Source: Nitrospiraceae bacterium
Lineage (GTDB): Bacteria; Nitrospirota; Nitrospiria; Nitrospirales; Nitrospiraceae
Direction: 5' to 3'
NCBI GenBank assembly: GCA_013140715.1
Contig: JABFSG010000059.1
Location: 1-64,000, forward strand
Length of the DNA: 64,000 bases
Shown: positions 1 through 8,704 of the stretch, one piece after another
Layout: each line of letters starts with the position of its first letter
Position numbering within the stretch: position 1 is the stretch's first letter
The notes under the pieces: model-generated
The model's database searches: none
Told to the model about the DNA's origin: nothing
What the model saw: only the letters and a program-made list of their open reading frames with translations
Position numbers and translations under genes: made by a program

Positions 1-317
1 GGGTGGCGAGCTACCTGTATGCCATGACCCGGTTGCCGCAGTTCAGCAAGAACGTGTCGTTCCCGTTGGTGGGGGCGATCGTAGGGCCGATGATGATTCT
101 CCCGAACGTGGGCCTCAACGAGTGGGGGCATGCCTTCTGGTTCGTCGATGAGTTGTTTGCGGCGCCGTTGCATTGGGGCTTTGTGACCTTGGGCTGGTGC
201 GGCTTGTTCGGCGGCACCGGCGGTGTGGCGGCCCAGATCGTCGCCCGGATGTCGAACCTCTGCGACGTGGTCTGGAACAACGAGGACAAGAAGTGCTTGC
301 ATGTGATCCCCTACTAA
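1..317 (+). CDS. amoC: Ammonia monooxygenase subunit C (AmoC), C-terminal part
   Basis: This is the membrane subunit C of the copper ammonia monooxygenase, which oxidises ammonia to hydroxylamine. About 104 C-terminal residues are visible; the 5' end lies outside the window and the frame enters at position 3. The stretches [33 protein letters not shown] and GVAAQI match what I remember of bacterial AmoC, including the Asn-Glu-His segment near the last membrane helices. It ends with TAA at 315-317, followed by a strong hairpin. No amoA or amoB follows, although amoC normally precedes them, so this looks like a stand-alone copy or the end of a rearranged cluster. With the Nitrospira-like surroundings it suggests comammox. 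PmoC is the close alternative family, but the residues favour AmoC. Confidence 0.9.
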   Translation, partial: VASYLYAMTRLPQFSKNVSFPLVGAIVGPMMILPNVGLNEWGHAFWFVDELFAAPLHWGFVTLGWCGLFGGTGGVAAQIVARMSNLCDVVWNNEDKKCLHVIPY

Positions 318-340
318 GGGATCAAGCGCCTGTGGGTGTT

Positions 341-373
341 AGCCCCGCGCTCCGGATGCCGGAACGCGGGGCT
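341..373 (+). terminator. Strong hairpin after amoC, probable terminator
   Basis: The arms AGCCCCGCG (341-349) and CGCGGGGCT (365-373) pair perfectly. After one mismatch the stem continues with TCCGG/CCGGA around an ATG loop. It lies 24 bases after the amoC stop. There is no T-run, only an AT-rich tail (TATAATAAAT), so it could be a weak intrinsic terminator or a 3' stabilising structure of the amoC transcript. Confidence 0.6.
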
Positions 374-418
374 GGCTATAATAAATAGAGGGTGAGGGGT
401 CAAGGGGTTGTCTCTGGT

Positions 419-787
419 ATGGCTCCACCTTGCAAAGAAATGTGGTGTGAACGCGATGAGGCAAGACAACGGCTCTCTTTCATCTTCACTATCTGTAAAC
501 GGAAAATTTCTGTTATTTCTGAGGGAAACACGAGTGCGAAGGAAACCGCCTTCTGGGCGTCGCATGACTCCACTGCATATTTCGATGACTCAAAAATCCG
601 CAGGAGGATCTTTCTGCGATTCAAACCGTTAGCGGAGATGATTTCACTCCGGCTGCCAAAATCTTTACTGGATCAACTCAAGGCGTTGACCAACAAGCAC
701 GATGTTCCCTATCAGAAGCTCCTAAAACGTTTTCTGCTTGAACGAGTGCAGATGGAGCTGCATCTCAAGGCTGCCAAGGCATCATAG
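419..787 (+). CDS. CopG-type ribbon-helix-helix antitoxin, no adjacent toxin
   Basis: The C-terminal 80 residues fit the CopG antitoxin family of type II toxin-antitoxin systems: an ETAFWASHDSTAYFDD segment, then a ribbon-helix-helix body (MISLRLPKSLLDQLKAL, VPYQKLLKRFLLERV) that would bind operator DNA. The partner is usually a BrnT-like toxin encoded just upstream, but only about 100 bases separate this gene from amoC and hold no such toxin. The start is uncertain. GTG 392 has no ribosome site, ATG 419 has AAGGGG 11 bases upstream, and ATG 440 has none. The first 45 residues do not resemble the family and may be remnant sequence. The family call is fairly safe; whether the gene is still functional is unclear. 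Confidence 0.6.
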   Translation: MAPPCKEMWCERDEARQRLSFIFTICKRKISVISEGNTSAKETAFWASHDSTAYFDDSKIRRRIFLRFKPLAEMISLRLPKSLLDQLKALTNKHDVPYQKLLKRFLLERVQMELHLKAAKAS

Positions 788-805
788 AGGGCAGGATAGC
801 TTCAC

Positions 806-1717
806 ATGAACACTGGACAGATGAAGACATTCGGACGAAAGCCGCCTGATCGGAGAACTATTATTGCCGTCACCATAGGCCTATTGATGCTTGGTGTGAT
901 TGGCGCAATTCAATATGCCGGGAACAACAATGGTGAAGCCGTTGATCGTGGCAAAATGCTCGGCGAGGCTGTGTATGCAGTCGACAGTAATACGGTTCGC
1001 TGCGAGCCAGGAACCAAACCAGGCATTGCAGGCACCAGCAATGATGAGCAGACATCAGCTGGCATTCGCTATATGGTCAAAACGCCGGTGAATTATAATT
1101 CAACGATCGCCCACCCGTTACTCATGGTCTATGCGCCTGCGGGAACAAGTCGATATGAATCGGAGACGTTTATGCCTCTCACACAAGAAGCGACGACGGC
1201 AGGCTTTATTGTGGCCTACGCAAATAACCGCAGATTGTCTCCCAAGGCAATTGAAGAGCTTGCTGAAATACCGGGACTGATTGAACAGAAATGGTGCATC
1301 GAGAAGAAGCGGATTTTCCTCACCGGTCACTCCGACGGCGGGACTATTGCCATGGGCATCGCCTTTATCAAAGGCACCAGACATATCCCAGCGGCCATCG
1401 CTCCCAGTGCGATGGGCATCACGGGCGAAAACTTGAAAGACCAGAGTTGTCCTAACCCGATTCCCGTCCTGCTCATGCACAGTAGACAAGACAGCCTTTT
1501 CCCTGGTTATGGGAAAGAGGCAATACAATGGTGGGCCGCCTGTAATGGTTGCGATCCTACAAGCCCGGTACAAGGCGAAGACGGCTGTGTCACGTACAAG
1601 GGCTGTAAGAACAATGTCACAACCAGCTATTGTGAAGGCTCGGGGACTCACCGCGAATGGCCGGGAAAAAACAAGGCGATCATTGAATTTTTCAGAAGCA
1701 CTAAAGATGTTCGTTGA
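806..1717 (+). CDS. Membrane-anchored alpha/beta hydrolase, PHB-depolymerase/esterase-like
   Basis: This 303-residue protein has one N-terminal membrane segment (about residues 18-37) followed by an exported catalytic domain. The domain has the nucleophile elbow GHSDGG (174-179, Ser176), a likely acid Asp in HSRQDSLFP (about 229) and a late His in THREWPG (about 282). This is the layout of LpqC/poly(3-hydroxybutyrate) depolymerase-like and feruloyl-esterase-like hydrolases. Several cysteines in the last third (WCIE, ACNGC, GCVTYKGC, SYC) could form disulfides outside the membrane. AGGGCAGGA lies upstream of the ATG. It stands alone between the antitoxin gene and the repeat region before the RM operon. 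The substrate cannot be told; an intracellular granule depolymerase is unlikely given the anchor. Confidence 0.7.
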   Translation: MNTGQMKTFGRKPPDRRTIIAVTIGLLMLGVIGAIQYAGNNNGEAVDRGKMLGEAVYAVDSNTVRCEPGTKPGIAGTSNDEQTSAGIRYMVKTPVNYNSTIAHPLLMVYAPAGTSRYESETFMPLTQEATTAGFIVAYANNRRLSPKAIEELAEIPGLIEQKWCIEKKRIFLTGHSDGGTIAMGIAFIKGTRHIPAAIAPSAMGITGENLKDQSCPNPIPVLLMHSRQDSLFPGYGKEAIQWWAACNGCDPTSPVQGEDGCVTYKGCKNNVTTSYCEGSGTHREWPGKNKAIIEFFRSTKDVR

Positions 1718-2220
1718 AATTTTCCGAGCGGCCCCGGTAGGTCATTACTCATACCAACCCCATTCTATCGACTCTTCTCACAGTTGATTTCCTAGCACGC
1801 GCAGTGCGTGGCCTCAGAAGGATGGAGGGAAACGGCCAGGTGCCCCTCTTGCTCGCAGAACAGAGGAAGGGATGGGGCCTGATGATCTCCTGTGCTCGCG
1901 CAACGCGCGGCCTCCAAAGGCTCTCGTTGAACGCGCGCAGTGGGAGATCAATCAGGCCCCATCCTTGAGAGATACTGAGCAAGCTTGGAGGGAAACATTT
2001 GCATTGTTCTACGCGCACAATGGAGGATCAACCATGCCGCCCTGTGAGGAAACGAGTAGCGAGCTTGAAGGGAGCATCGGAGCATAAGCTGTCCGGTAGT
2101 AACTGGCTCCTCCGGTCATGTTCGTGAAACCCGAAGGCATCCCTTTGGAGGAACGTGATTTCTCGGAGGGAAAGGGGTATCCTTCGGCGGCAAATGCTTT
2201 AGCAATCTGAGTTTTCTTAC
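1718..2220. other. Non-coding flank of the RM island, repeat-rich
   Basis: No credible gene is seen in these 503 bases. The stretch holds a small hairpin, CACGC-GCAGT-GCGTG (about 1796-1810), a long imperfect palindrome (1867-1966), and a segment near 2053-2078 (AACGAGTAGCGAGCTTGAAG) whose inverted relative lies near 8905-8930 beyond hsdS. No clear promoter or ribosome-binding site is seen directly before hsdR. Confidence 0.6.
1867..1966. repeat. Left-flank palindromic element of the RM island
   Basis: The arm GATGGGGCCTGATGATCTCC (1871-1890) pairs imperfectly with GGAGATCAATCAGGCCCCATC (1943-1963), giving a palindrome of about 100 bases. Between the arms lie GCTCGCGCAACGCGC (1894-1908) and CGCGCGCAGTG. 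The same sequences occur in inverse orientation at 8935-9229 on the other side of the RM operon, and the GC-rich boxes recur at 29354-29368 and 29440-29449. It looks like a REP/BIME- or MITE-type element; no transposase gene is present. Confidence 0.65.
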
Positions 2221-4599
2221 ATGGCAGGACCCGACAAAAAGACTCTCACCGAGCGCGATATCTGCACCAAATTCATTACGCCCGCACTGGTCGGTTCCGA
2301 CAGTACAAAGTGGAATGTGATGACACAGCTTCGGGAGGAGTTCTACTTCACCAAGGGCCGGGTTATTGTCCGTGGAAAGACGGTGAAGCGAGGTGAGGCT
2401 AAGAAAGCCGACTATCTCCTCTTCTATAGACCGAACATCCCCATTGCCGTCATCGAAGCCAAGGACAACAACCATTCGGTGGGCGCCGGGATTCAACAGG
2501 CACTGGAGTATGCGGAGATCCTCGACATTCCATTTGCCTACAGTTCCAATGGAGATGCCTTTTTAGAGCACGATCGTACTGTTTCATCCAGTGCGGTTGA
2601 ACGGGAAATTCCCCTCCAAGAGTTTCCAGCACCCGAGGAGCTCTGGGCACGCTTTTGCAAAGCCAGGACCTACACGCCAAAACAAGCAGCCGTCACCATA
2701 CAGGATTATTTTGACGACGGGTCAGGCAAGACACCTCGCTATTATCAGTTGATTGCCATTAATCGAACCATCGAGGCGATCGCTCGCGGAGAGAACCGCA
2801 TCCTATTGGTCATGGCCACTGGCACGGGTAAGACCTACACAGCTTTCCAGATCATCTGGCGTCTGTGGAAGTCAGGTGCCAAGAAGCGGATCCTCTTCCT
2901 CGTCGATCGTAATATCCTCGCCGATCAGACCAAAACCAACGACTTCAAGCCGTTCGGTCAAGCGATGACCAAGATCACCAATCGTACGGTTGATAAAGCA
3001 TTCGAGATTTACCTCTCTCTCTACCAGGCCGTCACAGGCACCGAGGAGGAGCAGAACATCTACAAGCAGTTCTCGCCCGATTTCTTCGACCTGGTGATCG
3101 TTGACGAGTGCCACCGTGGCAGCGCCGCCGAAGATGCCAACTGGCGCAAAGTGCTGGAGTATTTCTCGTCGGCCACTCAGATCGGCATGACGGCCACGCC
3201 TAAGGAGACGAGGGCCGTCTCCAACATCGAGTACTTCGGCGACCCGCTCTACACATACTCACTCCGGCAGGGAATATCCGACGGCTTCCTCGCGCCCTAC
3301 AAGGTGATCCGTATTGGCATTGATAAAGACTTGGAAGGGTGGCGACCGGAAAGAGGTAAGACAGATAAGTATGGTCAGGTGGTCGAGGATCGCGAATACA
3401 ATGTTACAGATTATGACCGCAATCTCATGCTTGAAAAGAGGACGGAGCTAGTCGCAGCGAAGATCACGGAGTTCTTAAAGGCCACCGATCGCTTTGCCAA
3501 AACCATCGTGTTCTGTGAAAACATTCCCCATGCTGAGCGGATGCGTCAGGCGCTGGTCAACGCCAACCCAGACCTGGCTGCCGCCAACAGCAAGTATGTC
3601 ATGAGGATCACCGGTGATAACGAAGAAGGGAAGGCGCAGCTCGATAATTTCATCGACCCCGAATCAACCTTTCCAGTCATCGCCACGACCTCGCAGTTGA
3701 TGTCAACCGGCGTGGATGCCCAAACCTGCCATCTCATCGTGCTTGATAAGACCATCAACTCGATGACTGAGTTCAAGCAAATCATCGGTCGTGGTACGCG
3801 TATCAATGAAGACTATAACAAGCTCTTCTTTACCATCATGGATTTTAAACGGGCTACAGCGCTGTTTGCGGACCCAGACTTCGATGGCGAGGCCGTTCAG
3901 ATCTACGAGCCTGGTCACAATGACTCACCAGTTCCTCCTGATGAGGTGGAAGGGCGGGATGAAGAGCACCTTGATGGCTACGCTGATCTTGGTTGGGCGG
4001 ATAGCGCAGAGCCGCCTGCGGTCCATGAACGTCCAGCGAAGTACTACGTGGACGATGTGGAGGTGACCGTCGCGACGGAGCGGGTTCAATATCTCGATGA
4101 ACATGGCCAACTCATCACGGAGTCGCTTAAAGATTACACGCGCAAGACCGTACGGAAAGCCTATGCCTCGCTCGACGCCTTCCTGAACGCCTGGAAGGAT
4201 GCCGACCGTAAGCAGGCCATCGTCGAAGAGCTTTCAAGCCGTGGGGTGTTTCTTGAAGAACTCGCAGAGCAGGTGGGAAAAGATTATGACGCCTTTGACA
4301 TTATCTGCCATGTCGCATTCGACCAGCCACCGCTCACCCGCCGTGAGAGGGCCGACAAGGTCAAGAAGCGGCATGTCTTCGCCAAGCATGGCGCAAAGAC
4401 TCGGGCGGTGCTCGAAGCGCTGCTTGAGAAGTATGCCGATGGCGGTGTTAAGAGTGTGGAGTCTCTTGAGATCCTCAAGGTCGATCCACTGACACAGTTT
4501 GGAACGCCGGTGGAAATTGTGAATCTCTTCGGGGGCAAGAATCACTACATGGCCGCCGTTCGGGAACTTGAATCGGCCCTTTATCAGAAAGCCGCCTAG
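2221..4599 (+). CDS. hsdR: Type I restriction enzyme, R (motor/nuclease) subunit
   Basis: HsdR of a type I restriction-modification system translocates and cuts DNA lacking the host methylation pattern. The 792 residues show an N-terminal PD-(D/E)XK domain (Asp64, then EAK at 79-81), a superfamily 2 helicase core with MATGTGKT (198-205), VDECH (294-298), MTATPKE (323-329) and the arginine-finger motif QIIGRGTRI (520-528), and a C-terminal region typical of the EcoEI/EcoAI (type IB) R subunit. The length is normal for that subtype. hsdM starts three bases after the stop, so the genes are co-transcribed. No good Shine-Dalgarno sequence precedes the ATG. All visible catalytic motifs are intact. 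Confidence 0.93.
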   Translation: MAGPDKKTLTERDICTKFITPALVGSDSTKWNVMTQLREEFYFTKGRVIVRGKTVKRGEAKKADYLLFYRPNIPIAVIEAKDNNHSVGAGIQQALEYAEILDIPFAYSSNGDAFLEHDRTVSSSAVEREIPLQEFPAPEELWARFCKARTYTPKQAAVTIQDYFDDGSGKTPRYYQLIAINRTIEAIARGENRILLVMATGTGKTYTAFQIIWRLWKSGAKKRILFLVDRNILADQTKTNDFKPFGQAMTKITNRTVDKAFEIYLSLYQAVTGTEEEQNIYKQFSPDFFDLVIVDECHRGSAAEDANWRKVLEYFSSATQIGMTATPKETRAVSNIEYFGDPLYTYSLRQGISDGFLAPYKVIRIGIDKDLEGWRPERGKTDKYGQVVEDREYNVTDYDRNLMLEKRTELVAAKITEFLKATDRFAKTIVFCENIPHAERMRQALVNANPDLAAANSKYVMRITGDNEEGKAQLDNFIDPESTFPVIATTSQLMSTGVDAQTCHLIVLDKTINSMTEFKQIIGRGTRINEDYNKLFFTIMDFKRATALFADPDFDGEAVQIYEPGHNDSPVPPDEVEGRDEEHLDGYADLGWADSAEPPAVHERPAKYYVDDVEVTVATERVQYLDEHGQLITESLKDYTRKTVRKAYASLDAFLNAWKDADRKQAIVEELSSRGVFLEELAEQVGKDYDAFDIICHVAFDQPPLTRRERADKVKKRHVFAKHGAKTRAVLEALLEKYADGGVKSVESLEILKVDPLTQFGTPVEIVNLFGGKNHYMAAVRELESALYQKAA

Positions 4600-4602
4600 C
4601 CT

Positions 4603-6066
4603 ATGTCCAACGTCTCGAACATTGTGAAAACTATCCAGGACATCATGCGCAAGGACGCCGGCACCTACGGCGATGCACAGCGCCTTGAGCAACTCGGCTG
4701 GATGTTCTTTCTCAAGATTTTTGATGACCGCGAAAAAGAGCTGGAACTCCTGCGCGATAACTATAAATCGCCATTGCCGAAGCATCTGCGCTGGTCAAAC
4801 TGGGCCAAGGATGAAGAGGGCATCACGGGTGACGGGCTACTCGATTTCGTGAATAACACCCTCCTGCCAAAGCTCAAGTCATTGACTGGTGGTGCAGATA
4901 AGATCGCCGGTCTGATCCGCATGACCTTCGAGGATGCCAATAACTACATGAAGAACGGCACCCTCATGCGGCAGGTCATCAACAAGATCAACGCCATCGA
5001 CTTCAATGCCTCCGATGACCGCCATATGTTCGGCGATATCTACGAGAAGATCCTCAAGGATCTCCAGTCCGCCGGTAACGCAGGTGAGTTCTATACTCCA
5101 CGGGCCGTGACGCAATTTATCGTCGAGCAGGTGAACCCCAGCCTGAAGAAGCGCGAAACTATCCTTGACCCGGCCTGCGGCACTGGAGGCTTCTTGGTCT
5201 GTGCCATAGAGCACTTGCGGAGGCAGGCCAAGACCGAAGCCGATGAAGCGTTCATTCAGGACTGTTTTTCCGGCATCGAAAAGAAACACCTACCGCACGT
5301 CTTGTGCATGACAAACTTGCTGCTGCACGGAATCGATGTCCCCTCCAACGTTAGGCATGACAACACGCTGGCTCGCCCGCTGCGTGACTGGTCACCCAAG
5401 GAGCGGGTAGACGTCATCGTCACGAACCCGCCGTTCGGCGGCATGGAAGAAGACGGCATCGAGGCCAACTTCCCATCAGAGTTCCGGACCCGTGAGACGG
5501 CGGACCTCTTCCTCGTGCTGCTCATGAAGATTCTCAAGCCCGGTGGGCGCGCAGGGCTGGTGTTGCCTGACGGCACGTTGTTTGGTGAAGGCGTCAAAAC
5601 GCGCATCAAGGAAGCGCTGCTCAGCGAGTGCAACCTGCATACGATTGTCCGATTGCCCAACGGCGTGTTCAATCCCTACACCGGCATCCGTACGAATCTA
5701 TTGTTCTTCACCAAGGGCCAGCCCACCGCCGAGATCTGGTACTACGAGCACCCCTATCCACCCGGTGCCAAGAGTTACAACAAGGGCAAACCTATCCGCA
5801 TCGAAGAGTTTGAACCGGAACGTGCCTGGTGGGGCGATGAATCGAATGGTTTCGCCGCTCGCGTGGAAAACGAGCAAGCCTGGCGCGTCTCCATCGACCA
5901 GATCAAGGCAGGCAACTTCAACCTCGACCTCAAGAACCCGCACAACCCCGACACCGGTCCCGGCGACGTGGACCACCTCCTGCCCGAATACGAAAAGCTC
6001 CTAGCCCAGATCGCCGAGACACGCGCACAGTTGAAAGCTCAGCTTATGGCGGCGCTGACCCGATGA
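4603..6066 (+). CDS. hsdM: Type I DNA adenine methyltransferase, M subunit
   Basis: HsdM transfers a methyl group from S-adenosylmethionine to the N6 of adenine in the site chosen by HsdS. The 487 residues have the N-terminal helical HsdM domain (about 5-140), the AdoMet-binding motif LDPACGTGGF (188-197) and the catalytic NPPF (275-278). GEFYTPR (161-167) is the usual family signature ahead of the methyltransferase core. The stop overlaps the start of the DUF1016 gene by four bases (ATGA), which indicates translational coupling. The gene appears complete and of ordinary length. Confidence 0.94.
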   Translation: MSNVSNIVKTIQDIMRKDAGTYGDAQRLEQLGWMFFLKIFDDREKELELLRDNYKSPLPKHLRWSNWAKDEEGITGDGLLDFVNNTLLPKLKSLTGGADKIAGLIRMTFEDANNYMKNGTLMRQVINKINAIDFNASDDRHMFGDIYEKILKDLQSAGNAGEFYTPRAVTQFIVEQVNPSLKKRETILDPACGTGGFLVCAIEHLRRQAKTEADEAFIQDCFSGIEKKHLPHVLCMTNLLLHGIDVPSNVRHDNTLARPLRDWSPKERVDVIVTNPPFGGMEEDGIEANFPSEFRTRETADLFLVLLMKILKPGGRAGLVLPDGTLFGEGVKTRIKEALLSECNLHTIVRLPNGVFNPYTGIRTNLLFFTKGQPTAEIWYYEHPYPPGAKSYNKGKPIRIEEFEPERAWWGDESNGFAARVENEQAWRVSIDQIKAGNFNLDLKNPHNPDTGPGDVDHLLPEYEKLLAQIAETRAQLKAQLMAALTR

Positions 6067-7220
6067 AAAAGAAGCCTGTCGTCGCTACACAAACCGCCGT
6101 GGCCAAGGCGAAACCCGACAGCCTCGCTCCGCTCATGACGGAGGTGCGCAAGCTCATCCAGTCCGCCCGCCGAGGAGTTGCTTCCGTCGTCGATATGTTT
6201 CAGGTGATGACCAACTTTGAGATCGGTCGCCGCATCGTCGAGCATGAGCAGAAGGGTGAAAGGCGGGCCGCGTATGGAGCCGAACTTTTGAAGGAGCTTT
6301 CGGCGCGGCTGACGGAGGAGTTTGGGCGGGGGTTCTCTGTGGTGAACTTGTCGAATATGCGGCGGTTTTTCCTCCTCTGGAAAGAGCGGATTCAGATTCT
6401 TCAGTCACCGGCTGAAAAATGGAGACTGCCCTCCTCAAAAGGTCAGTCGGCAACCAACCCATCGGCAATTATTCAGGCAGTGACTGAAAAATCCACCTCG
6501 CTCCCATTTGTCCTGAGTTGGACACATTACGTCGAGCTGCTCGACATCAAAGCCCCGGACGAACGGAGCTTTTACGAAATCGAGTCGGCCAACTCAGGAT
6601 GGAGCGTCCGCGAACTCAAACGCCAGAAAGCCGCCAGCCTCTATGAACGGCTCGCCCTCAGCCGCGACAAAGCCGGCATCAAGCGCCTCGCCCGCGAAGG
6701 GCAGATCGTCACGAAACCGGAAGACCTCTTCAAGGAACCCCTCGTGCTCGAATTCCTCGGCCTGGAAGAGCGCGCCCGCTACTCCGAGTCCGATCTCGAA
6801 TCCGCCCTCATCACCCATCTCGAAAAGTTCCTCCTCGAACTCGGCAAAGGCTTTCTCTTCGAGGCGCGGCAGAAGCGGTTCACCTTCGATGGCGACCACT
6901 ACTTTCTCGACCTCGTTTTCTACAACCGCCTCCTGCGCTGCTACGTCGTCATTGATCTGAAGCTCGACAAGCTCACCCACCAGGACCTCGGCCAAATGCA
7001 GATGTATGTGAACCACTACGACCGCCATGTGAAGCTGCCGGAGGAAAACCCCACCGTTGGCCTGCTCCTGTGTAAGGAGAAGAAAGACGCCGTGGTGAAA
7101 CTCACTCTGCCCAAAGGCGCCAACATCCACGCCAAGGAATACCAGCTCTACCTCCCCTCGAAGGAACTGCTCAAAGCCAAGCTCCTCGAATGGACCCGCG
7201 CCGAAGAAGCCAAGACATGA
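6063..7220 (+). CDS. DUF1016/YhcG-type PD-(D/E)XK nuclease inside the RM operon
   Basis: This 385-residue protein has the two-part layout of the YhcG/DUF1016 family: an N-terminal helical domain (about 20-190, with VVNLSNMRRFFLLW and LSWTHYVELL) and a C-terminal PD-(D/E)XK nuclease-like domain (about 220-375). The likely active site is formed by FLDLVFYN (281-288) and VVIDLK (295-300), followed by the conserved GQMQMYVNHYDR. The family is often found near type I RM genes, but its role is not firmly known to me. Here it overlaps hsdM by four bases and hsdS by four bases, so it is made together with the RM subunits. Residues 112-145 between the two domains look low in conservation. It may be an accessory nuclease or a regulator of restriction. 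Confidence 0.88.
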   Translation: MKKKPVVATQTAVAKAKPDSLAPLMTEVRKLIQSARRGVASVVDMFQVMTNFEIGRRIVEHEQKGERRAAYGAELLKELSARLTEEFGRGFSVVNLSNMRRFFLLWKERIQILQSPAEKWRLPSSKGQSATNPSAIIQAVTEKSTSLPFVLSWTHYVELLDIKAPDERSFYEIESANSGWSVRELKRQKAASLYERLALSRDKAGIKRLAREGQIVTKPEDLFKEPLVLEFLGLEERARYSESDLESALITHLEKFLLELGKGFLFEARQKRFTFDGDHYFLDLVFYNRLLRCYVVIDLKLDKLTHQDLGQMQMYVNHYDRHVKLPEENPTVGLLLCKEKKDAVVKLTLPKGANIHAKEYQLYLPSKELLKAKLLEWTRAEEAKT

Positions 7221-8701
7221 AGCTGGAAACCTTCTTCGAGCAATTCGACCAGTTCGCCGACGCGCCCGATGCAGTGGCGAAGATGAGAGAGTTGGTGCTG
7301 GAGTGGGCGATCACTGGAAAACTGTGCCACACCAACTTTGCTGAATGGAGCGAAGGTGTCTTGGGGGATGTAATTGAGCTAATTTCGGGGCAACACTTGC
7401 TTGGCCATGAACACAACGAAGAGGGTCGTGGTATTCCATACCTCACTGGCCCTTCCGACTTCGGCGAGAAAAACCCAATTCCAACGCGCTGGACCGAGCA
7501 GCCGAAAATCACGGCGAAGCCCGGCGACATCTTGATCACTGTGAAGGGATCTGGAGTTGGGAAGACGAATGTCCTCGTTGATCAGCCAACGGCAATCAGC
7601 CGTCAGCTCATGGCAATTCGTGTGACAGGTGCTGAACCTGAGTTTGTGCATTTCGTACTGAAGCGAGCAGCTGAACACTTTCAGAATGCCAAAACTGGCA
7701 TCGCTATTCCCGGTATCGGCAGAAGAGAAGTTCTAGGCTTGAAGGTCGTTCTTCCACCCCTGGCTATGCAGAAGCAGATTGTGGCGAAGGTGGATGAGTT
7801 GATGGCGTTGTGTGATCGGCTGGAGGCGCAGCAGCAGGAACAGGAGCCGCGGCACGCCGCGCTCGCCCGCGCGTCGCTGGCCCGTTTTGCCGACGCACCC
7901 ACCCTGGCCAACCTCGACCTGCTCTTCCACAAGTCCTACAGCATCCCCGCCACCGACCTCCGCAAGTCGATCCTCACCCTCGCCGTCCAAGGCAAACTAG
8001 TTCCCCAAGACGCCAACGACGAACCTGCGGAGGTACGCTTGTTACCGCCCGTTACGAGGCCAAAGGGCGAGCAAGAGACTCCGTTTGAGTTACCCGACAG
8101 TTGGAGATGGATACAGTTAGGTCAGGTCAGCGACTTAATCAATGGCGACCGAAGCAAAAACTATCCAAACAAAGCTGAGTATGTTCAGGAAGGTGTAGCG
8201 TGGATCAACACAGGGCACATTGAACCCGATGGAACGCTTTCCACGGATTCGATGCACTACATCACGCGGGAGAAATTCGATTCGCTCCGGAGCGGCAAGG
8301 TGCGCCCAGGTGATTTGGTCTATTGTCTACGGGGTGCGACGCTCGGGAAAACAGCGATTATCACTCAATTTGAAGAAGGTGCGGTTGCTTCCTCGCTAGT
8401 GATCATTCGCCTCTCGTCGTTAGTTGATCCAAAATTTGCATATCACTTTCTGATGAGTCCGTTGGGGCGCGACCAGATCTATGAATTTGATAACGGCTCG
8501 GCGCAGCCGAATCTGTCAGCGAATAACGTCAGAAAATATTGGGTTCCCCTCCCACCCCTCGCCGAACAACGTCGGATCGTGGCGAAAGTGGAGCAACTGA
8601 TGGCCTTGGTGGACGAGCTGGAAACGCAGCTTGCCACCGCCCGCACCACCGCCGAACAACTTCTGGAAGCCGTGGTCGTCGAACTGACCACACAGGACTA
8701 G
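7217..8701 (+). CDS. hsdS: Type I restriction-modification specificity subunit
   Basis: HsdS recognises the bipartite DNA target of the complex. The 494 residues hold two target-recognition domains, each followed by a conserved helical spacer: LPPLAMQKQIVAKVDELMAL in the middle and LPPLAEQRRIVAKVEQLMAL near the end. The two near-identical spacers are the structural repeat that sets the distance between half-sites. ATG 7217 overlaps the stop of the DUF1016 gene (ATGA), which favours this start over the in-frame ATG at 7190. The target sequence cannot be read from the protein. Confidence 0.93.
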   Translation: MKLETFFEQFDQFADAPDAVAKMRELVLEWAITGKLCHTNFAEWSEGVLGDVIELISGQHLLGHEHNEEGRGIPYLTGPSDFGEKNPIPTRWTEQPKITAKPGDILITVKGSGVGKTNVLVDQPTAISRQLMAIRVTGAEPEFVHFVLKRAAEHFQNAKTGIAIPGIGRREVLGLKVVLPPLAMQKQIVAKVDELMALCDRLEAQQQEQEPRHAALARASLARFADAPTLANLDLLFHKSYSIPATDLRKSILTLAVQGKLVPQDANDEPAEVRLLPPVTRPKGEQETPFELPDSWRWIQLGQVSDLINGDRSKNYPNKAEYVQEGVAWINTGHIEPDGTLSTDSMHYITREKFDSLRSGKVRPGDLVYCLRGATLGKTAIITQFEEGAVASSLVIIRLSSLVDPKFAYHFLMSPLGRDQIYEFDNGSAQPNLSANNVRKYWVPLPPLAEQRRIVAKVEQLMALVDELETQLATARTTAEQLLEAVVVELTTQD

Positions 8702-8704
8702 CCT

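Noticed and set aside
377-382. TATAAT after the amoC hairpin as a promoter for the antitoxin gene
   Set aside because: No acceptable -35 box 16-19 bases upstream, which would lie within the hairpin.
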